Shown one piece after another: positions 7,077 through 15,228 of a stretch of DNA of 20,012 nt. Both the position numbers and the translations under genes were made by a program. Under the pieces are notes generated by a model that had not been told where the DNA came from, made no database searches, and was given only the letters and a program-made list of their open reading frames with translations. Location: the NCBI GenBank assembly GCA_038136035.1, contig JAYPYV010000044.1, forward strand, positions 1 to 20,012. The letters run 5' to 3'. Within the stretch, counting starts at the first letter, position 1; every line of letters starts with the position of its first letter. This DNA comes from UBA9926 sp023261215 (GTDB lineage: Bacteria > Pseudomonadota > Gammaproteobacteria > Pseudomonadales > Azotimanducaceae).

Positions 7077-8741
7077 ATGCCCTCACCACTTATTTTGTTG
7101 GTCGCCTGTGCGCAAGGTCTGCTCTATTACCTGATCTATCGGCAGTTCGAATTGGATGCCTGGCCGAGCCAGGACCCAGTCATCTTCCTGCCTTTCATCG
7201 TGTTGATCACGGTGTGGCCCACGGGTTTTGTCTTTTCTTTTGGTTCCGCGCCATTGCGATCTGTCGTCTTGAAGACGTCCGCCGCGACCTTCTTGCTACT
7301 CCCCTTTTCTGCTTACGTCGGCTGGCAGATAACTCCCTTTGCCGACATTCGAGCGGAGGCCATCATTGCGAGCCATGTCGCCTCGATGCTCGTCGCGGCC
7401 TTTGCTTTGCTGCTTCTCCTTGAAGCGTGGTTGACCAAAGCGCCGCTGCAATACCACGCGCTGTTGGCTGCGAGCTGGCGCAATATCATCATCGCGGCGA
7501 TGACAGCCGGTTTGTGTGGCGCGCTCGTCATCGTCTTATCTCTTTGGTCAGTTCTGTTCGAGGTCATCGGGATCACGTTCTTTAGAACCCTGTTCTCGCA
7601 CGAATTATTTATATCCGTCTTTGGGGCCAGTGCGGTGGCCACCGGCGTGACGGCCATGAGGGGACTATCCTCGGTGATCGAATCGATTCCACGGCTCGCA
7701 GCCAGTCTCGCTCGGCTATTACTGCCCATCGCCGTGGTCATCGAGCTGACCTTTATCTCCGCACTGCCCTTCACAGGCCTCGAACCGCTCTGGGCCACAG
7801 GCAACGGCACGGCACTGCTGCTCGCGCTGATGGCCATCATCCTACTGGGCACGGTCGTCAGTGAATCCCAATCCGGGCACCCTGAAGGCGGGGCGATAAT
7901 GCGTGGACTCATCCTCGCAGGCCTCCTCACGCTACCCATCCTCAGCGTTCTCAGCTTTTATGGCCTCTCACTGCGTGTGGAACAATACGGCTGGACGGTC
8001 GAGCGCTGCTGGGCAATGACACTTTGGGCTCTGCTTTCGGCCTTCGCACTGGGGTTTGCCTTTGGCATCATCAGGCTTCGATTGCGTTGGCGTAGCTGGG
8101 CAGCCAAGGTCAACCTTTACGGACTTTTTGCCGTTCTGACCCTCGCGCTGATCACCAACTCGCCGCTGCTGGACTTTCGAAAGCTCTCGTTGGCAAGCCA
8201 AATCAAAAGGATCGAGCACCAAGACTCAGACTGGCGGCGCTTTGATTTCTTTTATGCGCAAGTGGCGCTTGGCCGCCCCGGTTGGCGCTTCACCAACGAT
8301 CTCATCAATGACTTGGGTAAGACAGACCCAGACCTCGCCGAGTACATTCGTCATCCACCCTATCGGAGCACGCCGTCTTATCTCGATTGGGAACAACAGC
8401 TCGTGCGCACGCCTGCTGACCTTGCCATCCCTCAAGGTGTGCTGAGCCGCCTGCAAACCCTTGCGCAGCCCGGCGTTCGCCAGCACGTGTTCGAGGTTCA
8501 ATTACGCTTCGACGGAGCCCCCTCCTACGTCGTGATGTCCGAAATGAGAAGCGACTTCGTGACGCTTTCGCTCATCGATCAGGCCAGCACGGGCGAATGG
8601 CGTGTTCGAAACATGCGCGGTGAAGCCGGCGAAGTGCCTAACCGAGCAACGCTTGAAGCGATGAATGCGGGTGCGGCAGTGATCGATTATCCGACCTACC
8701 AAGCGCTGAGTATCGACGGCGTCAAGTTCGAAGTTTATTAA
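7077..8741 (+). CDS. DUF4153 family polytopic membrane protein
   Basis: This 554-residue protein has two parts. Residues 1 to about 360 contain roughly eleven strongly hydrophobic segments; residues from about 370 to 554 form a soluble tail. The stretch Y-G-L-S-L-R-V-E-Q-Y-G-W-T-V-E-R near residues 295-313, followed by a hydrophobic helix, is typical of DUF4153 proteins. The juxtamembrane W-R-R-F-D-F-F-Y-A-Q segment also fits the family, whose members usually have an F-D-Y/F-x-x-x-R/Q-G-R/x-G-like element there. The tail ends in V-D/I-D-Y-P-T-Y-Q-A-L followed by a short beta strand. No biochemical role is established that I know of. It is an inner-membrane protein with no obvious operon partner: upstream is a promoter region, and downstream it meets a PhyH gene tail to tail with only ten bases between stops. 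Confidence 0.75.
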   Translation: MPSPLILLVACAQGLLYYLIYRQFELDAWPSQDPVIFLPFIVLITVWPTGFVFSFGSAPLRSVVLKTSAATFLLLPFSAYVGWQITPFADIRAEAIIASHVASMLVAAFALLLLLEAWLTKAPLQYHALLAASWRNIIIAAMTAGLCGALVIVLSLWSVLFEVIGITFFRTLFSHELFISVFGASAVATGVTAMRGLSSVIESIPRLAASLARLLLPIAVVIELTFISALPFTGLEPLWATGNGTALLLALMAIILLGTVVSESQSGHPEGGAIMRGLILAGLLTLPILSVLSFYGLSLRVEQYGWTVERCWAMTLWALLSAFALGFAFGIIRLRLRWRSWAAKVNLYGLFAVLTLALITNSPLLDFRKLSLASQIKRIEHQDSDWRRFDFFYAQVALGRPGWRFTNDLINDLGKTDPDLAEYIRHPPYRSTPSYLDWEQQLVRTPADLAIPQGVLSRLQTLAQPGVRQHVFEVQLRFDGAPSYVVMSEMRSDFVTLSLIDQASTGEWRVRNMRGEAGEVPNRATLEAMNAGAAVIDYPTYQALSIDGVKFEVY

Positions 8742-8751
8742 CCAAGATGCC

Positions 8752-9585
8752 TTAACGCTTCGCGTTATTGAACGTTTCCACTAACTTTGAGTAATCCGCG
8801 CCCGTGGTTTTGAAGAGCAGGTCGTTCCTACCCAAGAGCTGATTCATGATATCCCCGTGCGATTCGATGAGCGCGTCGGCCCAAGGTCCATAGTCTTCGA
8901 CCTGACGCATCATTAATCGAGAATAGGTGATGTGGCAGACGACCCGCGTGCCTACCGCCGATCTGGGGTAATTGGAGTGCCAAATATTGCCATCCCAGAG
9001 CGCGACGCTTCCCGGTGGGCATTCGATGGCTTGCGCGCCCGCAAGCGCTTCGATCTCAGCCTCGTTGGGATGGCGTCTCAGCTGATGACTGCCTGGAATC
9101 ACTAAGGTCGCGCCATGCGCTTCTGAGAAAGTATCGCAAGCCCAACACGCCGTCAGGAGCATGTTGTGCGCAGGAAACGGCGCGGGCAGCCAATTATGGT
9201 CAGCATGCAACCCGATGACGGGCGCGCCTTGGCCGCGAACACTGGCAGCGACTTGGCTTATTAGAAAGCCCCGCCCGACAGAAAACTCGGCCATTGCGAG
9301 CAGCTTTGGGTTCATCACCGCTTCAGCGAAAATTGGGTCTTTATGCAGCAACATGTTGCCACCACCCTTGGGGCACAAGTCCAATATCGTGGCTCTGAGT
9401 GCGGCATTCACTTCAGCGGAAGCCGCGTCCTCAATCACGGTCCAACCTTGCATTACCAGCTGTCGACAGTTCTCGATCAAATCGAGGCGTTCGAGCTCAG
9501 GACGCAATTCGTCGGATATTGCATCGGGTGGCAATGTATCGGTGTAGCGTCTTTGAGGGGTTGAAGATCGACTGCCTGTTGTCAT
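8752..9585 (-). CDS. Phytanoyl-CoA dioxygenase (PhyH) family protein
   Basis: This 277-residue protein of the PhyH branch of Fe(II)/2-oxoglutarate dioxygenases keeps the facial triad: H127 and D129 in G-L-H-A-D-H-N, and distal H203 in N-I-W-H-S-N. R214 in V-G-T-R-V-V is placed to bind the 2-oxoglutarate carboxylate. The enzyme should hydroxylate an organic substrate with O2 and 2-oxoglutarate; bacterial members act on very diverse molecules, so the substrate is unknown. The frame is open to 9795, but ATG 9585 has GAGG at 9595-9598 upstream at good spacing, while the extra 70 residues look non-conserved. It diverges from the secreted GH3-GH16 operon and converges on the DUF4153 gene, so it is likely monocistronic. 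It belongs to a different subgroup from the PhyH at 15229, judging by the motifs around the triad. Confidence 0.85.
   Translation of the reverse strand: MTTGSRSSTPQRRYTDTLPPDAISDELRPELERLDLIENCRQLVMQGWTVIEDAASAEVNAALRATILDLCPKGGGNMLLHKDPIFAEAVMNPKLLAMAEFSVGRGFLISQVAASVRGQGAPVIGLHADHNWLPAPFPAHNMLLTACWACDTFSEAHGATLVIPGSHQLRRHPNEAEIEALAGAQAIECPPGSVALWDGNIWHSNYPRSAVGTRVVCHITYSRLMMRQVEDYGPWADALIESHGDIMNQLLGRNDLLFKTTGADYSKLVETFNNAKR
8753..8767. terminator. Small inverted repeat at a convergent gene junction
   Basis: TAACGC (8753-8758) and GCGTTA (8762-8767) form a perfect six-base-pair hairpin with a TTC loop. It overlaps the PhyH stop codon and lies 11 bases after the DUF4153 stop. It could act as a bidirectional terminator for the convergent pair, but it is short and has only a minimal T-rich tail. 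Confidence 0.25.
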
Positions 9586-9594
9586 CGTAAGTGA

Positions 9595-9598
9595 CCTC
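9595..9598 (-). promoter_or_regulatory. Ribosome binding site fixing the PhyH start
   Basis: GAGG on the minus strand lies nine bases before ATG 9585. No comparable site precedes the upstream start at 9795, which supports the shorter protein. Confidence 0.5.
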
Positions 9599-9887
9599 GA
9601 ACCAATGCTCGCCTCCAGCTTGGACGCATCGAGATCATGGGTCAATGTCCCTCTGGGTGGCCAACCAGACCCTAGCGCCCGAGCGAGCCATAGATCACCG
9701 GCGGGCCAGTTTTCGATCTTGGAACCGAGGGATCGAATCATTAGTAAGTGATACATTTGAGATTGAGCGGCCTTGGGGGGCACGGGCTTCGCCAACTGGC
9801 CACGCCCACCCCCAACGCCTAACTGAGAGACCCATCCACTGTTATCCAGGCGTCCATCGCTACGACGCGGCGGGTTCCTCTAGGCGA

Positions 9888-9947
9888 GAAAGCGCAGCAA
9901 CCAATGTGAAAGCGCCCGCTAACCTTAATCAGAGTCCCTTTAAGCGC
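9888..9947 (+). promoter_or_regulatory. Repeated GAAAGCGC-type motif upstream of the GH3-GH16 operon (candidate operator)
   Basis: GAAAGCGC occurs exactly at 9888-9895 and 9908-9915, 20 bases apart (about two helical turns), with a shorter AAGCGC at 9942-9947. The middle copy reads TGAAAGCGCCC (9907-9917). A similar TGAAACGCCC, one base shorter, lies at 1056-1065 upstream of the GH17 pair. LacI-family sugar regulators often use operators with a central CG of this kind, so a shared glucan regulator is conceivable. This is inference only; none of the copies is a perfect palindrome. Confidence 0.3.
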
Positions 9948-10004
9948 ATTCATTGATTCATCCGCTACTAGACCGTCAGACTACGCGCATCCCGAATAAG
10001 CTCA

Positions 10005-11951
10005 ATGCGCGTGTTCAAATCTAATTTCCAAAGGCTTTGTCTCATCAGCTTGCTGGTCGCGAGCCCCGCGGTCCTAGCGGCGCCTGCAGCAACTTCAACC
10101 GTCGCACCCCCCGTGTTGCACGCTTGCGAGCCAGAAAACCAACCCCGAGGACAAACTCCAAACACACGCGCACACGACCCTCAAACGCTTCTGAACGCGA
10201 TGAGCCTCGAAGAGAAATTAGGCCAATTGGTGCAAACCGATATCAATGCGATTACGCCGGAAGAGGCCCGAACGTACTGCATCGGCTCAATCATCAGTAC
10301 CGTGCCGGATGGATCGCTACAGACGGCGGCGGCCTGGCGCGCACTGGCCGACAAGTATCAAGCGGCCGCCCTGGGAACGCGCCTTGGCATTCCCATCATT
10401 TTTGGTATTGACGCGGTGCATGGCCACAGCTACTTCGATGGACCAAGTGTCATCTTGCCGCACAACATCGGACTCGGGGCGACTCGAAACCCAGAACTGA
10501 TCCAAGCCCTCGCCAGGCTGACCGCCAAGGAGCTTCTTGCAACGGGCGTTCGATGGACTTTTTCACCCTCCATTTCGGTCGCGCGAGACCTCCGTTGGGG
10601 CAGGGTTTTTGAATCCTTCGGGCAGTCTCCGGAGCTGCAAACCCTCTTCGCCCGCCCGAGCATCGCAGGCTACCAAGGCAGCAATGGCCCTCGAATTGAG
10701 TACGTTGCTGCCACAGCAAAACACTTCCTGGCTGACGGTGGCACCGAAGACGGTATTGATCGTGGCGACGCCATCATCACAGACGCTGAACTGAGGGCTC
10801 GCCACTTGCCTGGATTTCGTGTGGCCGTTAACGAGGGCGTTGCCGCGGTCATGGCTTCATTCAGCTCCGTCAATGGCGTGAAAGTCCATGGCTCTCGCGC
10901 GTTGCTCACAAATCTATTGAAGGAAGAGCTCGGGTTTCAGGGTGTCGTGGTTTCTGACTGGGAAGGCGTTACGTTAAGCGGTCTTACCTTGGCTGAGGGC
11001 ATGAATGCCGGGATCGACCAGTTCATGTTTGCTGAATCTTGGCGAGAGAGCTTACCGAAGCTCTACGAAGCCGTGCGTGCAGGCGCAATCTCTCAAGCCC
11101 GACTGGACGATGCCGTGCTTAGAATTCTGACGATGAAAGAAAAGCTCGGCCTATTCGATCGCCCTTTTGCCTCAGATGAGTACGAGCCGCTCCTTGGATC
11201 CGACTCCCACCGGGCGCTGGCGCGGCAGGCCGTTCGAGAGTCGCTGGTTCTGCTCAAGAACAGGGATTCCACCCTGCCTCTGAAACCGCGGACACCCGTC
11301 CTCGTCTACGGAGAACATGCCAAGAATGTGGCCTACCAGAGCGGGGGTTGGACTAAAAAGTGGCAAGGCGCGCATGCGGACCTCTTCGGCAATCCCGCTC
11401 GCGAAATTGCTGGCGCAACGTCCATTTTAGAGGGCCTCATTCACCTCAACGGATCGCGTCACACGCAATTTCTCGCGTCAATGGCTGAGCTTGCGCCTAC
11501 CGAGCGCGACGAGACTCTCATCGTCGTCACAGGTGAAACACCCTATGCCGAAATGTTCGGCGACAGAAAGCCTGACGAGTTGAGGCTAGATCCAGCCATT
11601 AGGGATGACATCGCGCACGCAAAACGGCTCGGTTATCGAATCGCCCTCGTCTTGATCAGCGGTCGTCCTCTGCTGATCAGCGAAATTGAAGCCGAAGTCG
11701 ATGCCCTTGTTGCGGCCTGGTTGCCCGGCTCCGAGGGTTTGGGCGTCGCGGAGGTTTTGTTTGGTCTCCATAATTTTAAGGGGCGCTTGGGTTTCGATTG
11801 GCCCAGGTCAGCGACTCAAGTCGAGCAAGGTCTGCCTGCAACCGCTGATTGGCATTTTCCTTATGGTTTCGGGCTTTCTTATCCCCAAGTTCCCAAGCCT
11901 GAATCTGAACTCGAACCGGCCCCGCCCAGTCACCTATCGAAAAGGAGCTGA
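10005..11951 (+). CDS. Secreted glycoside hydrolase family 3 beta-glucosidase / exo-1,3-beta-glucanase
   Basis: This 648-residue protein starts with a typical signal peptide (basic N-terminus, hydrophobic residues 11-24, probable cleavage near A-L-A-A/A-P-A at about 25-28), so it acts in the periplasm or outside. The N-terminal GH3 barrel has K-H (239-240) and V-V-S-D-W-E-G with nucleophile D318. The second alpha/beta domain has S-G-G-W-T-K-K-W-Q-G (446-455) and V-T-G-E-T-P-Y-A-E, where E511 matches the acid/base glutamate of barley ExoI-type and marine ExoP-type exo-glucanases. The R-Y/R-W-G-R-x-F-E region (199-203) is also family-typical. Predicted role: release of glucose from beta-1,3-gluco-oligosaccharides produced by the adjacent GH16. 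The GH16 start follows the stop by six bases, so the two genes form an operon. Confidence 0.93.
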   Translation: MRVFKSNFQRLCLISLLVASPAVLAAPAATSTVAPPVLHACEPENQPRGQTPNTRAHDPQTLLNAMSLEEKLGQLVQTDINAITPEEARTYCIGSIISTVPDGSLQTAAAWRALADKYQAAALGTRLGIPIIFGIDAVHGHSYFDGPSVILPHNIGLGATRNPELIQALARLTAKELLATGVRWTFSPSISVARDLRWGRVFESFGQSPELQTLFARPSIAGYQGSNGPRIEYVAATAKHFLADGGTEDGIDRGDAIITDAELRARHLPGFRVAVNEGVAAVMASFSSVNGVKVHGSRALLTNLLKEELGFQGVVVSDWEGVTLSGLTLAEGMNAGIDQFMFAESWRESLPKLYEAVRAGAISQARLDDAVLRILTMKEKLGLFDRPFASDEYEPLLGSDSHRALARQAVRESLVLLKNRDSTLPLKPRTPVLVYGEHAKNVAYQSGGWTKKWQGAHADLFGNPAREIAGATSILEGLIHLNGSRHTQFLASMAELAPTERDETLIVVTGETPYAEMFGDRKPDELRLDPAIRDDIAHAKRLGYRIALVLISGRPLLISEIEAEVDALVAAWLPGSEGLGVAEVLFGLHNFKGRLGFDWPRSATQVEQGLPATADWHFPYGFGLSYPQVPKPESELEPAPPSHLSKRS

Positions 11952-11957
11952 AACCCT

Positions 11958-12806
11958 ATGACCCGTTTCTCTAACACGCTGAGAATGCTTGCCCTCTTTT
12001 GCCTGATACAGGGATCTAGCACCTATGCAGAGACGAACTGGACCACCGACTTTTTTGATCCATTCGACACGTTCAATCATGCCCATTGGCAAGATCAGTT
12101 GCTTTGGGTGAATGATGAGGATCAATGCTACGTGCGTGAAGGAGCGCACGGCACGCGAGAAGTTTCCGAAGGCACGTTAAAACTTAGAGTCGTTGATCTG
12201 GGGGCTTCGACGATTTGCCACAACTGGGACAAACACGGCAACCAACATCCGCCTACTCAGTATGTCTCGGGTCGAATCGCGAGCAAAAACCGAAAAGAGT
12301 TCACCCAAGGTCGCTGGACAGCCAGATTACGGGTCGTCGATAGCGGCCAACAAGGGATGTTCCCGGCCTGGTGGCTTCTGGGCGCCCTGAATGACGAACC
12401 CCCCAGAGAGCAACCTGACGAAACGGTTTGCTGGCCACTCCAAGGCTCAGGTGAAATCGACATTTTTGAGCACCACTATGCAGGCGGAGCCGGCCACTAC
12501 GCCATGCGAAACATAGAGAGTAAAGGCTACTGTGATGGCGGTGACTGGCAGGCGAAAATGGGCGTTGCCAGCGCCAACTTCGATGCCTTTCACGAATACT
12601 CGGTCGAATGGTCAGAAGATGGCCAAGATTTGATTTTTAGACTAGATGGGAAAACAGTTTACGTTGGCCGAGGCGGCGGCGCCAAAATTACCGAGCCCAT
12701 GTTCGCCATTCTCAATTTCGCCAAAATCGCCAAGGGCCCCATGACCCAACCCCGGTGGGAAATGGAAGTTGATTGGGTTAAGCACGAATCGCGAACGGGC
12801 CCTTAG
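11958..12806 (+). CDS. Secreted glycoside hydrolase family 16 endo-beta-1,3-glucanase (laminarinase type)
   Basis: This 282-residue protein starts with a signal peptide: hydrophobic core about 8-18, likely cut after T-Y-A at about 24. A single GH16 beta-jelly-roll domain follows with no extra binding module. The catalytic signature G-E-I-D-I-F-E-H-H fits E-x-D-x-x-E (E166 nucleophile, D168, E171 acid/base). P-A-W-W-L-L-G at 136-142 and the F-H-E-Y-S-V-E-W segment are typical of bacterial laminarinases, which cut beta-1,3 or mixed-linkage glucans internally. The sequence alone does not separate laminarin from lichenan specificity; the laminarin call rests on the GH3 and GH17 neighbours. AAGGAG lies just before the start, overlapping the GH3 end. 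The stop is 24 bases from the convergent acyl-CoA dehydrogenase stop. Confidence 0.92.
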   Translation: MTRFSNTLRMLALFCLIQGSSTYAETNWTTDFFDPFDTFNHAHWQDQLLWVNDEDQCYVREGAHGTREVSEGTLKLRVVDLGASTICHNWDKHGNQHPPTQYVSGRIASKNRKEFTQGRWTARLRVVDSGQQGMFPAWWLLGALNDEPPREQPDETVCWPLQGSGEIDIFEHHYAGGAGHYAMRNIESKGYCDGGDWQAKMGVASANFDAFHEYSVEWSEDGQDLIFRLDGKTVYVGRGGGAKITEPMFAILNFAKIAKGPMTQPRWEMEVDWVKHESRTGP

Positions 12807-12830
12807 CTTCGATCAGGTATCCGGTCTGAC

Positions 12831-14033
12831 TTAATCCGGAAGTCCAAGCACACGCTTAGCGATGATGTTGCATTGCACCTCGTTGGTGCCGCCATAAATC
12901 GTCACTGCGCGACTCGATAGCCAGGATCGAGTCGCGCCGATCTCGTCCTCGGAAAAGCCAACGCCCTCCCATCCCGCGCCTTGCGTGCCCATCAGCCTTG
13001 CGGTCAAATCCTGCCGGTCCTGGGCCAGCGAAGACCCATACAGTTTGAAGATGGACGTCGCTGCACCTGGGGCGGTGCCACTTGACGCTTCAGCCCCTGC
13101 TCGCCTTTGGGTTGCGCCGAAAGCGGCACTTCGCATCTTCCAGCGAATCACTTCATCACGGAGTTCAGCGTTGGCAATTTTGCCGTTGACCTCACCGAGG
13201 TACTGTCGACCCACATCCGCCACATCCAGGTCGATGGTGACGCCGACCGGGCCCGAGCGGCCAATGGAGGGGCCAAGCCCACCTTGACCAGAGCGCTCAT
13301 GCTGCAAAAGACGTTTCCCCACGGTCCAGCCATCATTCAACTGCCCCACTAAATCTCGTTTCTCAGCCACCGCGTTGTCCAAGAAGGTTTCGCAAAAATG
13401 AGAGCCCCCCGAAATGAGCTGGATCGGTTTGACCGTGACACCTTCCTGATCCATCGGCACTAACAAGAAACTGATGCCCTGGTGCTTAGGCGCTTCATTA
13501 TCGGTACGAACCAGACAAAACATCCAATCGGCGAATTGCGCGCCAGAGGTCCAGATCTTCTGTCCATTGATGATGAAGTGATCCCCTTCTTCGACTGCTT
13601 GGGTTCGCAGCCCTGCCAAGTCTGAGCCAGCCCCTGGTTCGCTGTAACCCTGGCACCAGTTGGCTTTTCCCTGGGCAATGGTCGTGAGATGGCGGACTTT
13701 CTGATCTTCCGTCCCGTACTCGAGCAGTGTTGGGCCCAGCATGCGCGTACCCATATTTCGGAGCGGGGGCCTCGCATCCAATGCCGCCATTTCTTCATAC
13801 AGCACCTTGGTCTCATCAAGTGAGAGACCGGCACCACCATAAGCTTTTGGCCACATCGGGACGGTCCAGCCCTTTTCAGCCATAACTTCAAGCCAGGCAT
13901 CTAAGTCTCGATCGTAGGTTTTCTTTGTCGTGCCCAAGTGCACCTCGCCCTCACCACGAGCGCCTGCCGGGCAATGATCAGTCAGCCATCCCCTCACTTC
14001 AGCTCTAAATTCTTGTAATTCACTCATACCCAT
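12831..14033 (-). CDS. Acyl-CoA dehydrogenase family flavoprotein
   Basis: This protein has 400 residues from ATG 14033, a usual length for the family. Visible landmarks are the N-terminal helical domain with W-T-V-P-M-W-P-K-A-Y-G-G-A-G (56-69), the FAD/substrate loop C-Q-G-Y-S-E-P-G-A-G-S-D-L-A-G-L (127-142), the beta domain around I-I-N-G-Q-K-I-W-T-S-G-A (154-165), and the C-terminal I-Y-G-G-T-N-E-V-Q with a V-L-G-L-P tail. It should introduce an alpha,beta double bond into an acyl-CoA using FAD. The Glu that serves as base in medium-chain enzymes (Y-E-G-T) is Gly here (Y-G-G-T), as in many acyl-CoA dehydrogenases of the branched, steroid or aromatic acyl type, so the base must lie elsewhere or in a partner subunit. 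The frame is open to 14207, but GGAG five bases before 14033 favours that start; ATG 14027 is an alternative. Confidence 0.9.
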   Translation of the reverse strand: MGMSELQEFRAEVRGWLTDHCPAGARGEGEVHLGTTKKTYDRDLDAWLEVMAEKGWTVPMWPKAYGGAGLSLDETKVLYEEMAALDARPPLRNMGTRMLGPTLLEYGTEDQKVRHLTTIAQGKANWCQGYSEPGAGSDLAGLRTQAVEEGDHFIINGQKIWTSGAQFADWMFCLVRTDNEAPKHQGISFLLVPMDQEGVTVKPIQLISGGSHFCETFLDNAVAEKRDLVGQLNDGWTVGKRLLQHERSGQGGLGPSIGRSGPVGVTIDLDVADVGRQYLGEVNGKIANAELRDEVIRWKMRSAAFGATQRRAGAEASSGTAPGAATSIFKLYGSSLAQDRQDLTARLMGTQGAGWEGVGFSEDEIGATRSWLSSRAVTIYGGTNEVQCNIIAKRVLGLPD

Positions 14034-14472
14034 CGACGCTCCAACCTTCCCTATGAACCCATGTTTTGCCCACTGCCTAATCAACGTTTCGACCGACGTT
14101 CTAACCCGATATCGAATCCCTGCCCTACGGAAACCAACGGCCAATCGAGACTGACATCTAGACCCGACAAGGCGACGCTCGCCCCCGCTCGAGACTTTCC
14201 CACTCATCTGAATCGCTCGACCGCTCTGATCTCAACGCCATAAGTCGCGCGCTCAGCTTATGGCTATCGAGCCTTCGGCTCATGCTCGCCCCATCAGACT
14301 GAATTGCGCGATGGCCCGCAACCATGATCGCGAGAAGCCCCGCTCACCCTACCCTGGGCTGCCGTGATTTCCAATCAACCCCGGTTCTAATTGGGAATAG
14401 GTCTCGCATCAAAAAACCAGGGTCATCTCGCAAGCTCAACATCCGAAGTCAAACGAGCTAGCACTGACTCAC
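14034..14472. other. Non-coding stretch upstream of the acyl-CoA dehydrogenase
   Basis: These 439 bases lie between the luciferase-like gene and the acyl-CoA dehydrogenase, both on the minus strand. Frames here show no protein family features. Two hairpins can form: GAGCC/GGCTC at 14269-14281, and an eight-base-pair stem with one G-T pair between 14368-14375 and 14390-14397. Neither is followed by a clear T-run. The gap probably holds the end of the PhyH-LLM transcript and the acyl-CoA dehydrogenase promoter. Confidence 0.35.
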
Positions 14473-15219
14473 CTAGATTAATTGCCTCACGGCAGAGAGT
14501 GGCGGTGCACCTGGGTTGATCATCACTACCGCATCATCAAAGCCTGCATCTCTAAAGGCCTCGAGCTTCTCTCGCAGCCCGCCCAAATCGGTGTCTTTCG
14601 TTACTAAGATGGTGGACACGATCGCCCGACCACCCCCAGCGGATCGATACGCCTTGAGTGCCTCTGAGCATTCTTCGACCGTACGATGCATGCCTGATGC
14701 TATCCATCCATCGAATTCCGAGGCGGCGCGAGACACATGATGCCCCCAAGTTCCCAATAACAAAGGGGGGCCGTGCAGCGCTCGTTGAGGTAGCGCGAGG
14801 TGGCCGGTACTTGCCGTCCCATCCGCAAAGCATTGTCGAAGCTGCGCCAGTTTTTGATCAAAATCTCGAAATCGCTGACCAAAATCTGCCTCATGCACCA
14901 GGTAATCCGACTTCGTTGAACCCGCACCAACGCCCAATCGCACTCGGTCACCGGCGATCTGCATGAGGGTTGCGACTTTCAATGCCACATCCGTCGGGTG
15001 ATAAATTGGCAATTGCAATATCGCAGTGCCCAATTCCACTCGGGAGGTCACCGCCGCGGCCGCAGCCAGCGCCACCAGGGGATCATGCATCATAAATCCG
15101 CGCCCCATAGCATGGGCTGTCCACACGGAATCGAAACCCTCCGCTTCAATGGCTTTGGCTTCATTCACGAGGTGATGTGGATTCTCGCCCGCGGGCGTGA
15201 GCAAGGCACCGAGTCTCAT
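14473..15219 (-). CDS. Luciferase-like monooxygenase family (LLM) flavin/F420-dependent oxidoreductase
   Basis: This 248-residue protein fits the bacterial-luciferase-like TIM barrel family, though it is shorter than the usual 300-350. Landmarks: an N-terminal strand M-R-L-G-A-L-L, then A-I-E-A-E-G-F-D-S-V-W-T-A-H-A (23-37), the helix-strand A-A-V-T-S-R-V-E-L-G-T-A-I-L (55-68), H-P-T-D-V-A (74-79), and R-V-R-L-G-V-G-A-G (92-100), all typical. A C-terminal phosphate-loop region follows around L-L-L-G-T-W-G. Members use FMN or F420 to oxidise or reduce diverse substrates, and the cofactor cannot be decided here. It starts nine bases after the stop of the upstream PhyH gene on the same strand, so the two are very probably translated from one mRNA and act in the same pathway. 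The shortness suggests trimmed insertion regions rather than truncation, as both ends look intact. Confidence 0.85.
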   Translation of the reverse strand: MRLGALLTPAGENPHHLVNEAKAIEAEGFDSVWTAHAMGRGFMMHDPLVALAAAAAVTSRVELGTAILQLPIYHPTDVALKVATLMQIAGDRVRLGVGAGSTKSDYLVHEADFGQRFRDFDQKLAQLRQCFADGTASTGHLALPQRALHGPPLLLGTWGHHVSRAASEFDGWIASGMHRTVEECSEALKAYRSAGGGRAIVSTILVTKDTDLGGLREKLEAFRDAGFDDAVVMINPGAPPLSAVRQLI

Positions 15220-15228
15220 GACGGACGG

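Larger units (their letters stand above)
9586..10004. other. Divergent intergenic region upstream of the secreted glucanase operon
   Basis: No gene is supported in these 419 bases; the plus-strand frame 9591-9956 has no recognisable protein features. The region must carry the promoters of the PhyH gene and of the GH3-GH16 operon. Near the GH3 side are repeated GAAAGCGC motifs, listed separately. I could not fix a -35/-10 pair. Confidence 0.35.

Noticed and set aside
7313..7939. 208-codon minus-strand open frame
   Set aside because: It is a shadow of the DUF4153 membrane protein: a low-complexity Ser/Ala/Met composition expected from antisense of hydrophobic codons.
9586..9795. N-terminal extension of the PhyH frame to 9795
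   Set aside because: The added 70 residues show no family features, and a properly spaced GAGG supports the start at 9585.
9591..9956. 121-codon plus-strand frame in the gap before the GH3 gene
   Set aside because: No domain or signal is visible, and it overlaps the promoter region and the PhyH ribosome binding site.
14034..14207. N-terminal extension of the acyl-CoA dehydrogenase frame to 14207
   Set aside because: The extension is Arg-rich and non-conserved in character. The family starts near 14033, where GGAG is well placed.
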